From Litchfieldella rifensis (lineage in GTDB: Bacteria > Pseudomonadota > Gammaproteobacteria > Pseudomonadales > Halomonadaceae), in NCBI RefSeq assembly GCF_042646605.1, contig NZ_JBHRUG010000027.1, positions 248,001 through 312,000 of the forward strand: 64,000 nucleotides of DNA, read 5' to 3'. The translations under genes were made by a program, and so were the position numbers. The stretch's first letter is position 1. Every line of letters begins with the position of its first letter. Shown one piece after another: positions 36,013-45,144 of the stretch. The notes below the pieces were generated by a model. That model was not told the DNA's origin and ran no database searches. It worked only from the letters and a program-made list of their open reading frames with translations.

Positions 36013-36354
36013 ATGGACTGCCTGTTCTGCAAGATCGTCAACCGCGAGATTCCTGCCGACATCGTCTACGAAGACGACCAGGTGCTGGCTTTCAACGATA
36101 TCAACCCCCAGGCCCCGACCCATGTGTTGATCGTTCCCAAGCGCCACATCGCCACCCTGAACGACCTCGAGCAGGACGATCTGGGGTTGGTAGGCCAACT
36201 GTCGTTCGCCGCCGCCAGGATGGCCAAGGACTACGGCTTCGCCGAAGACGGCTACCGGGTGGTGATGAACTGCAATGAAAAAGGCGGCCAGTCGGTCTAT
36301 CATGTACATATGCACCTGATGGGCGGTCGACGCTTCACTTGGCCGGCTGGGTAG
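36013..36354 (+). CDS. hinT: HIT family nucleotide-binding protein (HinT)
   Basis: 113 residues, histidine-triad hydrolase. DCLFCKIVNREIPADIVYED at the N-terminus, INPQAPTHVLIVPKRHI in the middle and the triad HVHMHLMGGR near the C-terminus. HinT proteins hydrolyse purine nucleoside phosphoramidates. A ribosome binding site ggag precedes the ATG. Monocistronic. Confidence 0.95.
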   Translation: MDCLFCKIVNREIPADIVYEDDQVLAFNDINPQAPTHVLIVPKRHIATLNDLEQDDLGLVGQLSFAAARMAKDYGFAEDGYRVVMNCNEKGGQSVYHVHMHLMGGRRFTWPAG

Positions 36355-36655
36355 CCGGCGCTATGCGACAGCCATCGCTCTCGGGCATGACCTCGGCACT
36401 GTGTAGCAACACATGGTCACCGGGTCTGTCGCTTGAGTGAGTCGCGCGCCGAACCAAGCGTATGACGCATCGGTGCATCTTGATTTCGCTGCGAAGCCCC
36501 CGATCCTCGGGGGCTTCGCTTATGGCGGCCGTCGCCACGGCGCTGCTTACGAACAGCGGCGGCCTTCGCTACACTAGGTTCCGTCCGAAAAGTCGACGGG
36601 CGCAGACAGTTTTCGACAGAATCTAAGCCACGGAAATTTGCTCAGGATTCCCACC
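36355..36655. other. Intergenic region before coq7
   Basis: 301 bases without a supported gene. Contains a 13-bp perfect hairpin (36491-36519) and presumably the coq7 promoter. Short frames on both strands show no family features. Confidence 0.6.
36491..36519 (+). terminator. Strong hairpin downstream of hinT
   Basis: Perfect stem GCGAAGCCCCCGA (36491-36503) and TCGGGGGCTTCGC (36507-36519), loop TCC. The T tract is poor (TTAT), so it may be a weak terminator of the hinT transcript. Confidence 0.55.
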
Positions 36656-37297
36656 ATGACGCGCCAGCTATCACGTGCCGACCGCCTGATCCATCAATTC
36701 GATACCGTGCTGCGTACCTTGGTGCCTCATGCCGCGCAGCCGGAAAGACCCTCGCCAGCGGGCAGCATCGCCGACGAGCCGATGACGGAAGCCGAGCGCG
36801 AGCATGCCGAGGGTTTGATGCGCATCAACCATACCGGCGAGGTATGTGCCCAGGCGCTTTATCAGGGCCAGGGGCTGACCGCCAAGCTGCCGGATACCCG
36901 CGAACAAATGGAACAGGCTGCCCAGGAGGAGATCGATCACCTGGCCTGGTGCGATGCGCGCCTGCAGGAACTGCATGGCCATACCAGCGTACTCAACCCC
37001 ATGTTCTATGCGGCCTCGTTCGGTCTGGGCGCGGTGGCCGGTGCGGTGGGCGACCGGGTCAGCCTGGGGTTCGTCGCGGCCACCGAGGAGCAGGTCGGCC
37101 GGCACCTGGATGCGCACCTGCGCGAGCTACCCGTCGCGGACCGCCGTTCCCGAGCGGTGCTGGAGAAAATGCGCGAGGACGAGGCCCACCATGAGCGTTG
37201 GGCACTCGAGGCAGGAGGAACTCGCTTTCCCACGCCGGTGAAATTGGGCATGCGCCTGGTCTCCAAGGTGATGACCAACAGCGTCTACCGGTTCTGA
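36656..37297 (+). CDS. coq7: Ubiquinone biosynthesis di-iron hydroxylase Coq7 (UbiF-equivalent)
   Basis: 213 residues from the ATG at 36656 (MTRQLSRADRLIHQFD). It carries the di-iron ligands of the Coq7 family in MRINHTGEVCAQALYQGQ, EEIDHLAWCDARL, and the second ExxH set MREDEAHHERWA. It hydroxylates 2-octaprenyl-3-methyl-6-methoxy-benzoquinol at C6 in ubiquinone synthesis, as in Pseudomonas instead of the FAD enzyme UbiF. Its stop is 12 nt before the DNA glycosylase gene. Confidence 0.95.
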   Translation: MTRQLSRADRLIHQFDTVLRTLVPHAAQPERPSPAGSIADEPMTEAEREHAEGLMRINHTGEVCAQALYQGQGLTAKLPDTREQMEQAAQEEIDHLAWCDARLQELHGHTSVLNPMFYAASFGLGAVAGAVGDRVSLGFVAATEEQVGRHLDAHLRELPVADRRSRAVLEKMREDEAHHERWALEAGGTRFPTPVKLGMRLVSKVMTNSVYRF

Positions 37298-37308
37298 GCC
37301 TCTCGCCC

Positions 37309-37914
37309 ATGTCCGAGGATGTTCACCAGCGCTTCATCGCAATCGCTGAAGACTTGAGTCCGCTACTGGCCGATGCCATCGCGCGGGGCGGGCCGGTGGC
37401 GCTTCATGCCGACGATGCCCAACCCTTGGCTGAACGGCTGTGTCGGTCGGTGGCGGGGCAGCAACTCTCGGTGAAGGCCGCCCGCTCGATCTGGAGCCGC
37501 GTGCTCGACACGGCGGGCGATGTGCCGTTGACGGAATTCTTCATCGAGACGAACGCTGAGGCGATACGAGCCTGTGGTCTGTCTTCGGCCAAGACACACG
37601 CCATGTGTGCTATCGCGCAAGAGGCGCGGGAGGGCGGGCTCGAGGCTGATGCATTGCGCGCCCTCGATCACGCGACACGCTCCCGCCACCTTACCGCTTT
37701 GTGGGGGGTAGGCCAGTGGACCGCAGACATGATCTCGATCTTCTATTTCGGGGAGGAGGACGTCTGGCCCGATGGCGATATCGCTGCGCGCAAGACGCTG
37801 GAGCGGCTCACCAGCCCGCGACGCAAGACCGTGCGTACCGCCGAGCGCTTTGCCCCGTATCGTTCCCGTCTGGCACTCTATATGTGGCGTCATGTGGATG
37901 CACCGCCGGTTTGA
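37309..37914 (+). CDS. DNA-3-methyladenine glycosylase II-like (HhH-GPD) protein
   Basis: 201 residues from the ATG at 37309. HhH-GPD superfamily: LCRSVAGQQLSVKAARSIW, the helix-hairpin-helix with glycine turn WGVGQWTADMISIFYFGEEDVWPDGD, which includes the catalytic aspartate. It lacks the N-terminal domain of E. coli AlkA (282 residues), so it is the short AlkA/MpgII-like form that excises alkylated purines. Follows coq7 closely and may share its transcript; a bidirectional terminator lies downstream. Confidence 0.88.
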   Translation: MSEDVHQRFIAIAEDLSPLLADAIARGGPVALHADDAQPLAERLCRSVAGQQLSVKAARSIWSRVLDTAGDVPLTEFFIETNAEAIRACGLSSAKTHAMCAIAQEAREGGLEADALRALDHATRSRHLTALWGVGQWTADMISIFYFGEEDVWPDGDIAARKTLERLTSPRRKTVRTAERFAPYRSRLALYMWRHVDAPPV

Positions 37915-37942
37915 GACGCCGATGCGGCATGCCTAAACGCAC

Positions 37943-37973
37943 AAGGCCCGCGACATCGGTCGCGGGCCTTTGC
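37943..37973. terminator. Bidirectional terminator between the glycosylase gene and speD
   Basis: Perfect 12-bp stem AAGGCCCGCGAC (37943-37954) and GTCGCGGGCCTT (37959-37970), loop ATCG, then T. It lies between convergent genes. Confidence 0.85.
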
Positions 37974-37991
37974 TTATCAGAACTGCTGCTG

Positions 37992-38786
37992 TCAGTCGAG
38001 GTTGCGCGAATAGAAGATCTCGAGCATTTCCTTGCGCAGGCGGCTCTCGATATCGCGGGCTTCCTCGAAGGTCAAGTCGCGGCTCGAGGTGCCGAATAGG
38101 TAGTTGTTCAGCTCGAAGTCCTTGAGCAGCATCTTGGTGTGGAACATGTTTTCCTGGTAGACGTTGACGTCGACCATCTGATAGGCATTCTTGGTGTCCT
38201 CGGCCAGGTAGTCCTGGATCGAGGTGATCTCGTGGTCGATGAACAGCTTCTTGCCGTCGACGTCGCGGGTGAAACCGCGCACCCGATAGTCCATGGTGAC
38301 GATGTCGGAATCGAAGCTGTGGATCAGGTAGTTCAACGCCTTCAACGGGCTGATCATGCCGCAGGTCGAGACATCGATGTCGAGACGGAAGGTGCTGATG
38401 CCGTTGTCCGGGTGAGACTCGGGATAGCTGTGCACCGTCACATGGCTCTTGTCGAGATGCCCGACCACGGTCTGCGGCAGCGGGCCGGGCCCCGGCTCGA
38501 CCTGCTCCGGATTGGTTTCGTCGAGTTCGTGTTCGGCGATCAGGATGGTCACGCTGGCGCCATGGGGCTCGTAGTCCTGGCGGGCGATATTGAGCACATG
38601 GGCGCCGATGATGTTGGTGACATCCTTCAGGATCTGCGTCAAGCGTTCGGCATTGTAGAGCTCATCGATATAGTCGATATAAGCCTTGCGCTGCTCTTCG
38701 GTCTTGGCATAGCAGATATCGTAGATGTTGAAGCTCAGCGAGCTGGTCAGGTTGTTGAACCCGTGGAGTCGGAGATTATCGGTCAC
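37992..38786 (-). CDS. speD: S-adenosylmethionine decarboxylase proenzyme (class 1A)
   Basis: 264 residues, the length of E. coli SpeD. Self-cleavage to give the pyruvoyl group should occur at Lys113-Ser114 in HLDKSHVTVHSYPES. Other landmarks: RLHGFNNLTSSLSFNIYDICYA at the N-terminus and DIDVSTCGMISPLKALNYLIHSFDSDIVTMDYRVRGFTRD (cysteine acid catalyst). It makes decarboxylated AdoMet for spermidine; no speE is adjacent. Confidence 0.97.
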   Translation of the reverse strand: MTDNLRLHGFNNLTSSLSFNIYDICYAKTEEQRKAYIDYIDELYNAERLTQILKDVTNIIGAHVLNIARQDYEPHGASVTILIAEHELDETNPEQVEPGPGPLPQTVVGHLDKSHVTVHSYPESHPDNGISTFRLDIDVSTCGMISPLKALNYLIHSFDSDIVTMDYRVRGFTRDVDGKKLFIDHEITSIQDYLAEDTKNAYQMVDVNVYQENMFHTKMLLKDFELNNYLFGTSSRDLTFEEARDIESRLRKEMLEIFYSRNLD

Positions 38787-38962
38787 GTCCGAGCCTCCCA
38801 GTGTGGTAGATGAGTGCTACCCGACGAACCAGCGCCGGAACCTGCTTGGGCGTTCAATGCAAGAAAGGCGCGTATTATGCACATCCGAGGCGGGTGGCGC
38901 ATCCGCCAAGGGCGATTTTTTTGCTGCCACGCTCGCCTTGATGAGTATGTGCCGAGCGCTGC

Positions 38963-39382
38963 TCAGTCTTCAACGATAGTGTAGGAATGTGACACCTCGA
39001 CACCACCTCGGGCGAGCATGATCGAGGCGCTGCAATATTTCTCCGCGGACAGCTCCACGGCACGCTTGACCTGGGCTTCCTTGAGGCTGCGGCCGCTGAT
39101 CGTGAAATGCACGTGGATCCGGGTGAAAACGCTGGGCGTCTCGTCGGCACGTTCGGCCTCCAGGGTCGCCACGCAGTCGCTGACCGGGGCACGGGACTTT
39201 TCCAGGATCTGCATGACGTCGAAGGCAGTGCAGGCGCCCATGCCCATCAACAACATCTCCATGGGGCGAGGCCCGGTATTGCGGCCACCATGGTCGGGCG
39301 GCCCGTCGATGACCACGCTGTGGCCACTCCCCGATTCGGCAACGAACTGGCGGCCATCGGTCCACTTGATGCTGGCTTTCAT
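38963..39382 (-). CDS. OsmC/YhfA family protein
   Basis: 139 residues from the ATG at 39382 with gagg upstream. OsmC fold: RPMEMLLMGMGACTAFDVMQIL with the redox cysteine, and a second cysteine in SAEKYCSASIMLARG, the pair used by OsmC peroxidases. Length and lack of the longer N-terminus resemble E. coli YhfA. Probable thiol-dependent peroxidase or sulfur-related protein; exact substrate unknown. Divergence from neighbours suggests its own promoter. Confidence 0.88.
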   Translation of the reverse strand: MKASIKWTDGRQFVAESGSGHSVVIDGPPDHGGRNTGPRPMEMLLMGMGACTAFDVMQILEKSRAPVSDCVATLEAERADETPSVFTRIHVHFTISGRSLKEAQVKRAVELSAEKYCSASIMLARGGVEVSHSYTIVED

Positions 39383-39450
39383 GGGCAGGGGTTCCTCGAG
39401 GACTAAAGGGAGAAGATAGAGGCGCAGCATAGCACCTCGTGGGGGATGGC

Positions 39451-40128
39451 TCAGCCCTGACGTTGGGCACGCAGCCAGCGGTCCAGTGTCTGCAGGCGCT
39501 GGGGCGTTCCCACATCGACCCAATGACCGCGGTGGTGGTGGCCGCCGACGCGTCCGGCGGCCATGGCCTGGCCCAATAGCGGTGCCAGTTTGGCGGGTAC
39601 CCCGTCTTCCAGTTCCGCGACGAGGAGAGGATCGATCAGGCCCACGCCGGCATAGATGAGGCGCGGTTCGCCTTCGGCATGCAGACGGCCGGTGGCATCG
39701 AGGTGGAAGTCGCCGCGAGGATGGAAGGATGTCGTCTCGACCATGACCAGGGTGGCGAGATCGCCGGGTGTCAGGCTCAGCCGGTCGAAGGCAAGATCCG
39801 TCCAGATATCGCCGTTGACCAGCAGGAAGGGGGCCATCCCCAGCAAGGGCAATGCATGACGGATGCCGCCGGCGGTTTCCAGTGGCATGTCCTCACGGCT
39901 CCAGTCTATGCGGACGCCGTAGTCGGAGCCGTCGCCGAGCGCCTCGACAACCTGCTCGCCACGGTAACTGACATTGATCACCACCTCTCGGATGCCGGCC
40001 GCTGCCAATCGCTCCAGGTGGTGAACGATCAAGGGCTTGTCGGCCACCGGCAGCAACGGCTTGGGGCAGTGATCGGTGAGGGGGCGCATGCGCGTGCCGA
40101 GGCCGGCGGCCAGAATCATGGCCTTCAT
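39451..40128 (-). CDS. murU: N-acetylmuramate alpha-1-phosphate uridylyltransferase
   Basis: 225 residues from the ATG at 40128. Nucleotidyltransferase signature MILAAGLGTRMRPLTDHCPKPLLPVADKPL, metal-binding NGDIWTD, and GGIRHALPLLG. In pseudomonads MurU follows AmgK and converts MurNAc-1-P to UDP-MurNAc in the fosfomycin-tolerant peptidoglycan recycling route. Its ATG overlaps the amgK stop by 4 nt. Confidence 0.93.
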   Translation of the reverse strand: MKAMILAAGLGTRMRPLTDHCPKPLLPVADKPLIVHHLERLAAAGIREVVINVSYRGEQVVEALGDGSDYGVRIDWSREDMPLETAGGIRHALPLLGMAPFLLVNGDIWTDLAFDRLSLTPGDLATLVMVETTSFHPRGDFHLDATGRLHAEGEPRLIYAGVGLIDPLLVAELEDGVPAKLAPLLGQAMAAGRVGGHHHRGHWVDVGTPQRLQTLDRWLRAQRQG

Positions 40129-41177
40129 GGCGTCCCTCCGTCGCTGATGCCGCGGCATTGTAGCTCGCCACGCAGTGCCGGCGCGAAAGTCGTATCGAGC
40201 CAGACGCGGAAGTCGGCGAAGGCCGGCCACGGTGCCAGGCTGTCCTGCAGGTGAGCGAGGAAATGCGGCAAGCGGGACAGGTAGCCGATCTTGTGATCGC
40301 GAAGCGTCAGGCGGCAGAAGATACCCAGCACCTTGAGGGTGCGCTGAGCGGCCATGGCGTCGGCCTGGCGGCGGAAGATCCGGGCATCGATTTCGGCGGG
40401 CAGGCGGCCGTCACGGATGGCGTGCTGACGAAAGGTCTCGACCCAGGCCGCGAAGCGAGGTTCGTCGAAGCGGCAGTAGCGGCCACGCAGCAGCGAGATG
40501 AGATCGTAGGTCAGGGGGCCGGCCACGGCATCCTGAAAATCGATCAGGTACAGGCCGTCGTCGTGCACCATCAGATTCATGGCGTCGAAATCGCGGTGTA
40601 CGACCACACGCGGTTGGTTCAGGGCGTCATCGATCAGCCGACGCCGCAGCGCCGGCCACTCGGGGGGTGGCGCGATCCCCAACAGGCGCTCCAGACACCA
40701 CTCGGGGAACAGGCTCAGTTCCCGATCCAGTAACGCCTCGTCGTAGGCCGGAAGCGCCGTGGCCGGTGCCCGATTCTGGAGTCGTTCGAGCAGCTCGATG
40801 GCGCGCTCGTGCCATGCCAGGGTCGGAGGAGCGTCGACGCCGGCGAAATGCTGTTGCAATGCGCTGTCGCCGAGGTCCTCGAGCTCGAGAAAGCCGGCCT
40901 CCTGGTCGGCTTCGTACAGGCGCGGCACCGGCAATCCGGCCTGGTGCCAGTCTCTGGCAATGGCCACGAAGCGGTGACTGTTGTCACTCTCCTGGGCGGG
41001 AGGGGCATCCATCACCATGCGCGTATCGCCATCGGGCAAGGCCAGGCGGAAGTAGCGACGAAAGCTGGCATCACCGGCGGCCAAGCATAACGACACCTCG
41101 GCCGGCGCCAGGGCATGACGATGGGCGATCCAGTGGCGCAACCGGTCGAGTCGCTCGGTAGGGGCAGCCTGTGACAT
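40125..41177 (-). CDS. amgK: N-acetylmuramate/N-acetylglucosamine anomeric kinase
   Basis: 350 residues from the ATG at 41177. Aminoglycoside-phosphotransferase fold; the catalytic loop reads VVVHRDFDAMNLMV, followed by metal-binding LYLIDFQDAVAGPLTYDL. It phosphorylates C1 of MurNAc and GlcNAc. Divergent from lptD, as in Pseudomonas, and coupled to murU by a 4-nt overlap. Confidence 0.93.
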   Translation of the reverse strand: MSQAAPTERLDRLRHWIAHRHALAPAEVSLCLAAGDASFRRYFRLALPDGDTRMVMDAPPAQESDNSHRFVAIARDWHQAGLPVPRLYEADQEAGFLELEDLGDSALQQHFAGVDAPPTLAWHERAIELLERLQNRAPATALPAYDEALLDRELSLFPEWCLERLLGIAPPPEWPALRRRLIDDALNQPRVVVHRDFDAMNLMVHDDGLYLIDFQDAVAGPLTYDLISLLRGRYCRFDEPRFAAWVETFRQHAIRDGRLPAEIDARIFRRQADAMAAQRTLKVLGIFCRLTLRDHKIGYLSRLPHFLAHLQDSLAPWPAFADFRVWLDTTFAPALRGELQCRGISDGGTP

Positions 41178-41331
41178 CCTCGTTCCTTGGTGATGGGCTT
41201 GGTTGACGGACTCACGATGGCGCCGCATGCTGAACCCCCGTTTGCCACGCCCTGAGCGGAGCATGCCAGGGAAGACGTGCGACGCGCGGTCTGTATAATA
41301 CCGATTCCACTCGTCAAGGACACCGAGGAAG

Positions 41332-43785
41332 ATGGGCAAGCGACTCTACTGGACTGCTTTGGCCAGCGTCATGGTAAGCGGTGCTGGCCTATTGATCAGC
41401 CCTGTACAGGCCGCCCCTCCGCCGTCGTTGCCCGCCGAGCGACTGGACTGGCAGGCTTGGGGCGAGGAGGCCCCACCCGATGCCGTGTGTCGCGGTCGTT
41501 ACGTGGCTCCCGACTATCGGCTGGCGCCCGGCGATACCCCCTCTCAGGTGCGGTCGGCCTCCGATACCGCCTACTATGGCGCAAATGGCGAGACGATTCT
41601 CGGAGGAGAGGTCATCCTGCGCCGTGGCGAAAGTCAGCTCGAGGCGCCTCGGGTCAGAGTCAACGCCGAACGTGACCGCGCCTTCGCTTCTGGCCCGCTC
41701 GCGCTGCGCGATCGCGGGCTGCTGGTACGCGGCGATGCCGCCGAGATGGCGCTGGACAGCGATGCCGCGGAGATCGATATCGCCCACTATGTGGCCCATG
41801 AGCAACGCCTGCGCGGCGATGCCCAGCGCTTGCAACGCCTGGAAGACGGTCGTTACCGGTTGACCGAGGCCAGCTTCACCACCTGCGAACCGGGTAGTGA
41901 CCTGTGGCGGCTGGTGAGCAACGACATCGTTCTCGATCGCGAGAGTGGTTTCGGCACCGCGCGCCACGCCCGCCTGGAGGCCGGCAAGGTGCCGGTCTTC
42001 TACTGGCCGTGGGTGCGCTTTCCCATCGACGACCGGCGCCAGACCGGTTTCCTGTGGCCGACGCTTGGCTTTTCCAGCGGCTCCTTCGACTATGCCCAGC
42101 CATACTACCTCAACCTGGCGCCCAACTACGATGCCACCATCACTCCGCGCTGGCTGAGCGACCATGGCCTGCTGTTGGGTGGGGAATTTCGCTACCTGTT
42201 CCCCAGCGATGCCGGCCAGCTCGAGGGCGCCTTCCTGTCCAGTGACGGTGGCGGCAGCGACAGTGACCCCAATGCGTCTGCGCGGCGTCATGAGGGCGAG
42301 GATCGCTGGTACATCGATTATCGCCACAACGGTCGCTTCTCACCGCGACTGCGCTATGACCTGCGTTATGGCGGGGCCAGCGACGGGAGCTACTTCGACG
42401 ACTTCGGACGCAGCTTCAGTGAAACCGAGACCAACAGCCTGGCGCGCCTGGCACGGCTCGACTATCGCGGCAGCCTGTGGCGGCTCGAGGGTCGCGCGCA
42501 GGGCTATCAGAAGCTGGAAGATCCCCTGCTTGACCGTAAGAAGCCGTTCTACCGGCTGCCAAGCCTGACTGCCGCCGCCACCTGGCGTCAGGACAGCGGT
42601 TTCTACCAGCAGTGGGGCTCCAATGCCACCTACTTCTGGCGTGATGTCAACGAAACCCGTGTCCCGCTGCGCGAAGCCCCCGTCGGCACCCGTCTTCACC
42701 TGTCGCCGGCGGTAGGCTGGCGCACCGAGCCGAGCTGGGGATTCCTCGAGCCGCGCGTCGAAATGCTGCACACCGCCTACTCGCTCGACTACGGCCAACG
42801 CCAGACCGATCGTGCCACGAGCCTTACGCGCACGGTGCCGGTGTCATCCATCGATGGCGGCCTGGTCTTCGAGCGCGAGCTCGATATCGGAGGCGAGGGG
42901 TATCGGCAGACCCTGGAGCCCAGGCTCAACTACGCCTATGTGCCGGCTCGCGACCAGAGCGAGTTCCCCGATTTCGACAGCGACGAACTGGCGTTTTCCT
43001 GGAACCGGCTGTGGTCGCCCTATCGCTTCTCGGGCTCGGATCGGATCGGCGACCTCAATCGGCTCTCCTATGGCGTCAGCACCCGCTTTCTCGAGGACGA
43101 CAGCGGCCGTCAGCGCGTTTCGCTGGGGGTGGGACAGGCGGTGTATTTCGATGATCGTCATATCGATATGGCGGGGGATCCCGATACGCTGCCCGCCGAG
43201 GACGACAGCACTCCCGAGCGCTTCTTTCGGTTCTACAACGCCACTCGCCCTCGCTCGCCGGTGGTGACGCGTCTCGACTGGCAGGTCAGCGAGCGTTGGA
43301 GTACCCGCTACGAATGGCTGTATGACGAGAACCTCGGCCGCACCGAGCGGACCTCCGTGGGGTTGGGATATCGTGATCCCCGCGGTCATGTGTTGAACCT
43401 TGGCTATCGCTGGCAACTCCAAGGGTTCGATCCGTCCGGTGATGCGGAGGACCGGTTGGGCTACGACCGCGAGGACTACGACGTTTCCTTCGCCTACCGA
43501 CTCGATCCGCGTGTGGACATGATCGGTCGCTTCCTCTACGACAACACCAACGGCCGCGCCCTGGAACAGCTCGCGGGTGTGCAATGGAATGACTGTTGTT
43601 ATGGTGTGCAGCTCGTATGGCGAGAATGGATCGAAGACAACGATACTGCCAATACCATCGAAGATGATTTCACCGATCGGGGTATCTTCCTGCGCTTCGT
43701 CTTCAAGGGGCTCGGTGGTGTGGGTCAGGAAGCCGACACCTATTTCGAAGAGGCCATTCCCGGCTATCGTGCCACGCTCTTCTGA
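41332..43785 (+). CDS. lptD: LPS-assembly outer-membrane protein LptD
   Basis: 817 residues. Signal peptide ending about residue 25 (LLISPVQA-AP). OstA/LptA-like periplasmic domain (about 60-220: GETILGGEVILRRGESQLEAPRV) and a C-terminal LptD barrel (FYWPWVRFPIDDRRQTGFLWPTLGFSS...). Cysteines at AVCRGRY, FTTCEPG and the CC pair NDCCYG match the two disulfides needed for function. It inserts LPS in the outer leaflet with LptE. A TATAAT (41294-41299) and gaggaag lie upstream. First gene of lptD-surA-pdxA-rsmA-apaG-apaH. Confidence 0.97.
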   Translation: MGKRLYWTALASVMVSGAGLLISPVQAAPPPSLPAERLDWQAWGEEAPPDAVCRGRYVAPDYRLAPGDTPSQVRSASDTAYYGANGETILGGEVILRRGESQLEAPRVRVNAERDRAFASGPLALRDRGLLVRGDAAEMALDSDAAEIDIAHYVAHEQRLRGDAQRLQRLEDGRYRLTEASFTTCEPGSDLWRLVSNDIVLDRESGFGTARHARLEAGKVPVFYWPWVRFPIDDRRQTGFLWPTLGFSSGSFDYAQPYYLNLAPNYDATITPRWLSDHGLLLGGEFRYLFPSDAGQLEGAFLSSDGGGSDSDPNASARRHEGEDRWYIDYRHNGRFSPRLRYDLRYGGASDGSYFDDFGRSFSETETNSLARLARLDYRGSLWRLEGRAQGYQKLEDPLLDRKKPFYRLPSLTAAATWRQDSGFYQQWGSNATYFWRDVNETRVPLREAPVGTRLHLSPAVGWRTEPSWGFLEPRVEMLHTAYSLDYGQRQTDRATSLTRTVPVSSIDGGLVFERELDIGGEGYRQTLEPRLNYAYVPARDQSEFPDFDSDELAFSWNRLWSPYRFSGSDRIGDLNRLSYGVSTRFLEDDSGRQRVSLGVGQAVYFDDRHIDMAGDPDTLPAEDDSTPERFFRFYNATRPRSPVVTRLDWQVSERWSTRYEWLYDENLGRTERTSVGLGYRDPRGHVLNLGYRWQLQGFDPSGDAEDRLGYDREDYDVSFAYRLDPRVDMIGRFLYDNTNGRALEQLAGVQWNDCCYGVQLVWREWIEDNDTANTIEDDFTDRGIFLRFVFKGLGGVGQEADTYFEEAIPGYRATLF

Positions 43786-43845
43786 TACACCCCGCGGATA
43801 GCGGGGTATCGATGAACAACCGATATGAACGTGAACGAGGAATCT

Positions 43846-45135
43846 ATGCGCAGTCGACTAATCGCCCCGCTGGGCCTGGCGCTAGCCCTGGCAGTGATGC
43901 CGCTGGCATCGCTGGCGCAGACCATCCAGCCGCTGGACCGTATCGTGGCGGTGGTCAATCAAGGGGCCATCATGGCCAGCGAGTTGGAGGAGCGTGTCGA
44001 GCAGGCGCGCAGTCAGCTCGCCGATCGTGGCATCGGTTCTCCCTCGGAACAGGCCCTACGCAGCCAAGTGCTGGATCGCATGATCCTCGAGGAGATCCAA
44101 CTGCAGATGGCCAGAGAGGCCAACTTGAGTGTCGATGACACCGAGCTCAACCGGACCGTGCGCGGCATTGCCGAGAGCAATGGTATGAGCCTGGAAGCAT
44201 TTGCCGATGCCCTGGAAGCCGACGGCCTGACCTTGGCCGGGGTGCGTGAGAAAGTGCGGCGCGAGTTGCTCATGCGCGAACTGCAACAGCGTCGCGTGGC
44301 CAGCCGTGTCAACGTCACCGATCGTGAGGTCGATCGTTACCTGGAGCAGCACGGCGCCACCCAGGATGCTCGCTACCGCCTGGCCCATATCCTGGTAGCC
44401 TTGCCCCAGTCGCCGAGCGATGAACAGGTCAGCGAGGCCCAGGCCAAGATCCAGCGGCTCGCCCGCGAGCTCGAGACCGGCGCCGACTTCGCCGAGCTGG
44501 CCGCCGCCGAGTCCGATGGCGGTCAAGCGCTGCAAGGCGGGGATCTGGGCTGGCGCAGCGGTGGCGAGGTTCCCAGCATCTTCGCCGAGGTCGTGCCGCA
44601 GCTCGATGTCGGCGAGGTCAGCGAGCCGCTGCGCAGCCCCAGTGGCTTCCACCTGGTCAAGGTCGTCGACCGGAAAGGGGGGACCCAGCAGTCGGTAGTC
44701 CAGGAATACCGCGCCCGGCATATCCTGATCGAGACCAATCCCAATCGCGATGAGCAGCGCGCCGAGGCGCTGGCCAACCAGATTCGCCAGCGTCTGGCCG
44801 CCGGCGAGAGCTTCGCCGCCCTGGCCCAGGAGTTCAGTGACGATCGCGGCAGTGCACTGAGCGGCGGCGAACTGGGCTGGGTGCGCCCGGGGCAGACGGT
44901 GCCGGCCTTCGAGGAGGCCATGAAGACACTCGAGGTGGGGGAGATCTCGCAGCCGGTGCGCTCGCGCTTCGGCTACCACATCGTCGTCGTCGATGAGCGT
45001 CGCCAGCAGGATGTGACCCGCGAGGCGCAACGCCGTCAGGTACGCGATACCCTGTTCCAGCGCAAGGTGAACGACGAACTGGAAGCCTGGATGCAGGAAA
45101 TCCGCGCCGGTGCCTTCATCGACAAGCGTCTCTAG
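43846..45135 (+). CDS. surA: Periplasmic peptidyl-prolyl isomerase/chaperone SurA
   Basis: 429 residues from the ATG at 43846 (gagg upstream). Signal peptide to about residue 24 (PLASLAQ), N-domain RIVAVVNQGAIMASELEERVEQ, two parvulin domains (ARYRLAHILVALPQSP... and RARHILIETNPNRDEQR...), then the C-terminal helix. SurA escorts outer-membrane proteins, among them LptD encoded just upstream. Nine nucleotides separate it from pdxA. Confidence 0.97.
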   Translation: MRSRLIAPLGLALALAVMPLASLAQTIQPLDRIVAVVNQGAIMASELEERVEQARSQLADRGIGSPSEQALRSQVLDRMILEEIQLQMAREANLSVDDTELNRTVRGIAESNGMSLEAFADALEADGLTLAGVREKVRRELLMRELQQRRVASRVNVTDREVDRYLEQHGATQDARYRLAHILVALPQSPSDEQVSEAQAKIQRLARELETGADFAELAAAESDGGQALQGGDLGWRSGGEVPSIFAEVVPQLDVGEVSEPLRSPSGFHLVKVVDRKGGTQQSVVQEYRARHILIETNPNRDEQRAEALANQIRQRLAAGESFAALAQEFSDDRGSALSGGELGWVRPGQTVPAFEEAMKTLEVGEISQPVRSRFGYHIVVVDERRQQDVTREAQRRQVRDTLFQRKVNDELEAWMQEIRAGAFIDKRL

Positions 45136-45144
45136 GTGGCCTTG

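Noticed and set aside
36491..36519. Small RNA gene in the hinT-coq7 gap
   Set aside because: A strong hairpin exists, but there is no clear promoter or T tract to support an RNA gene.
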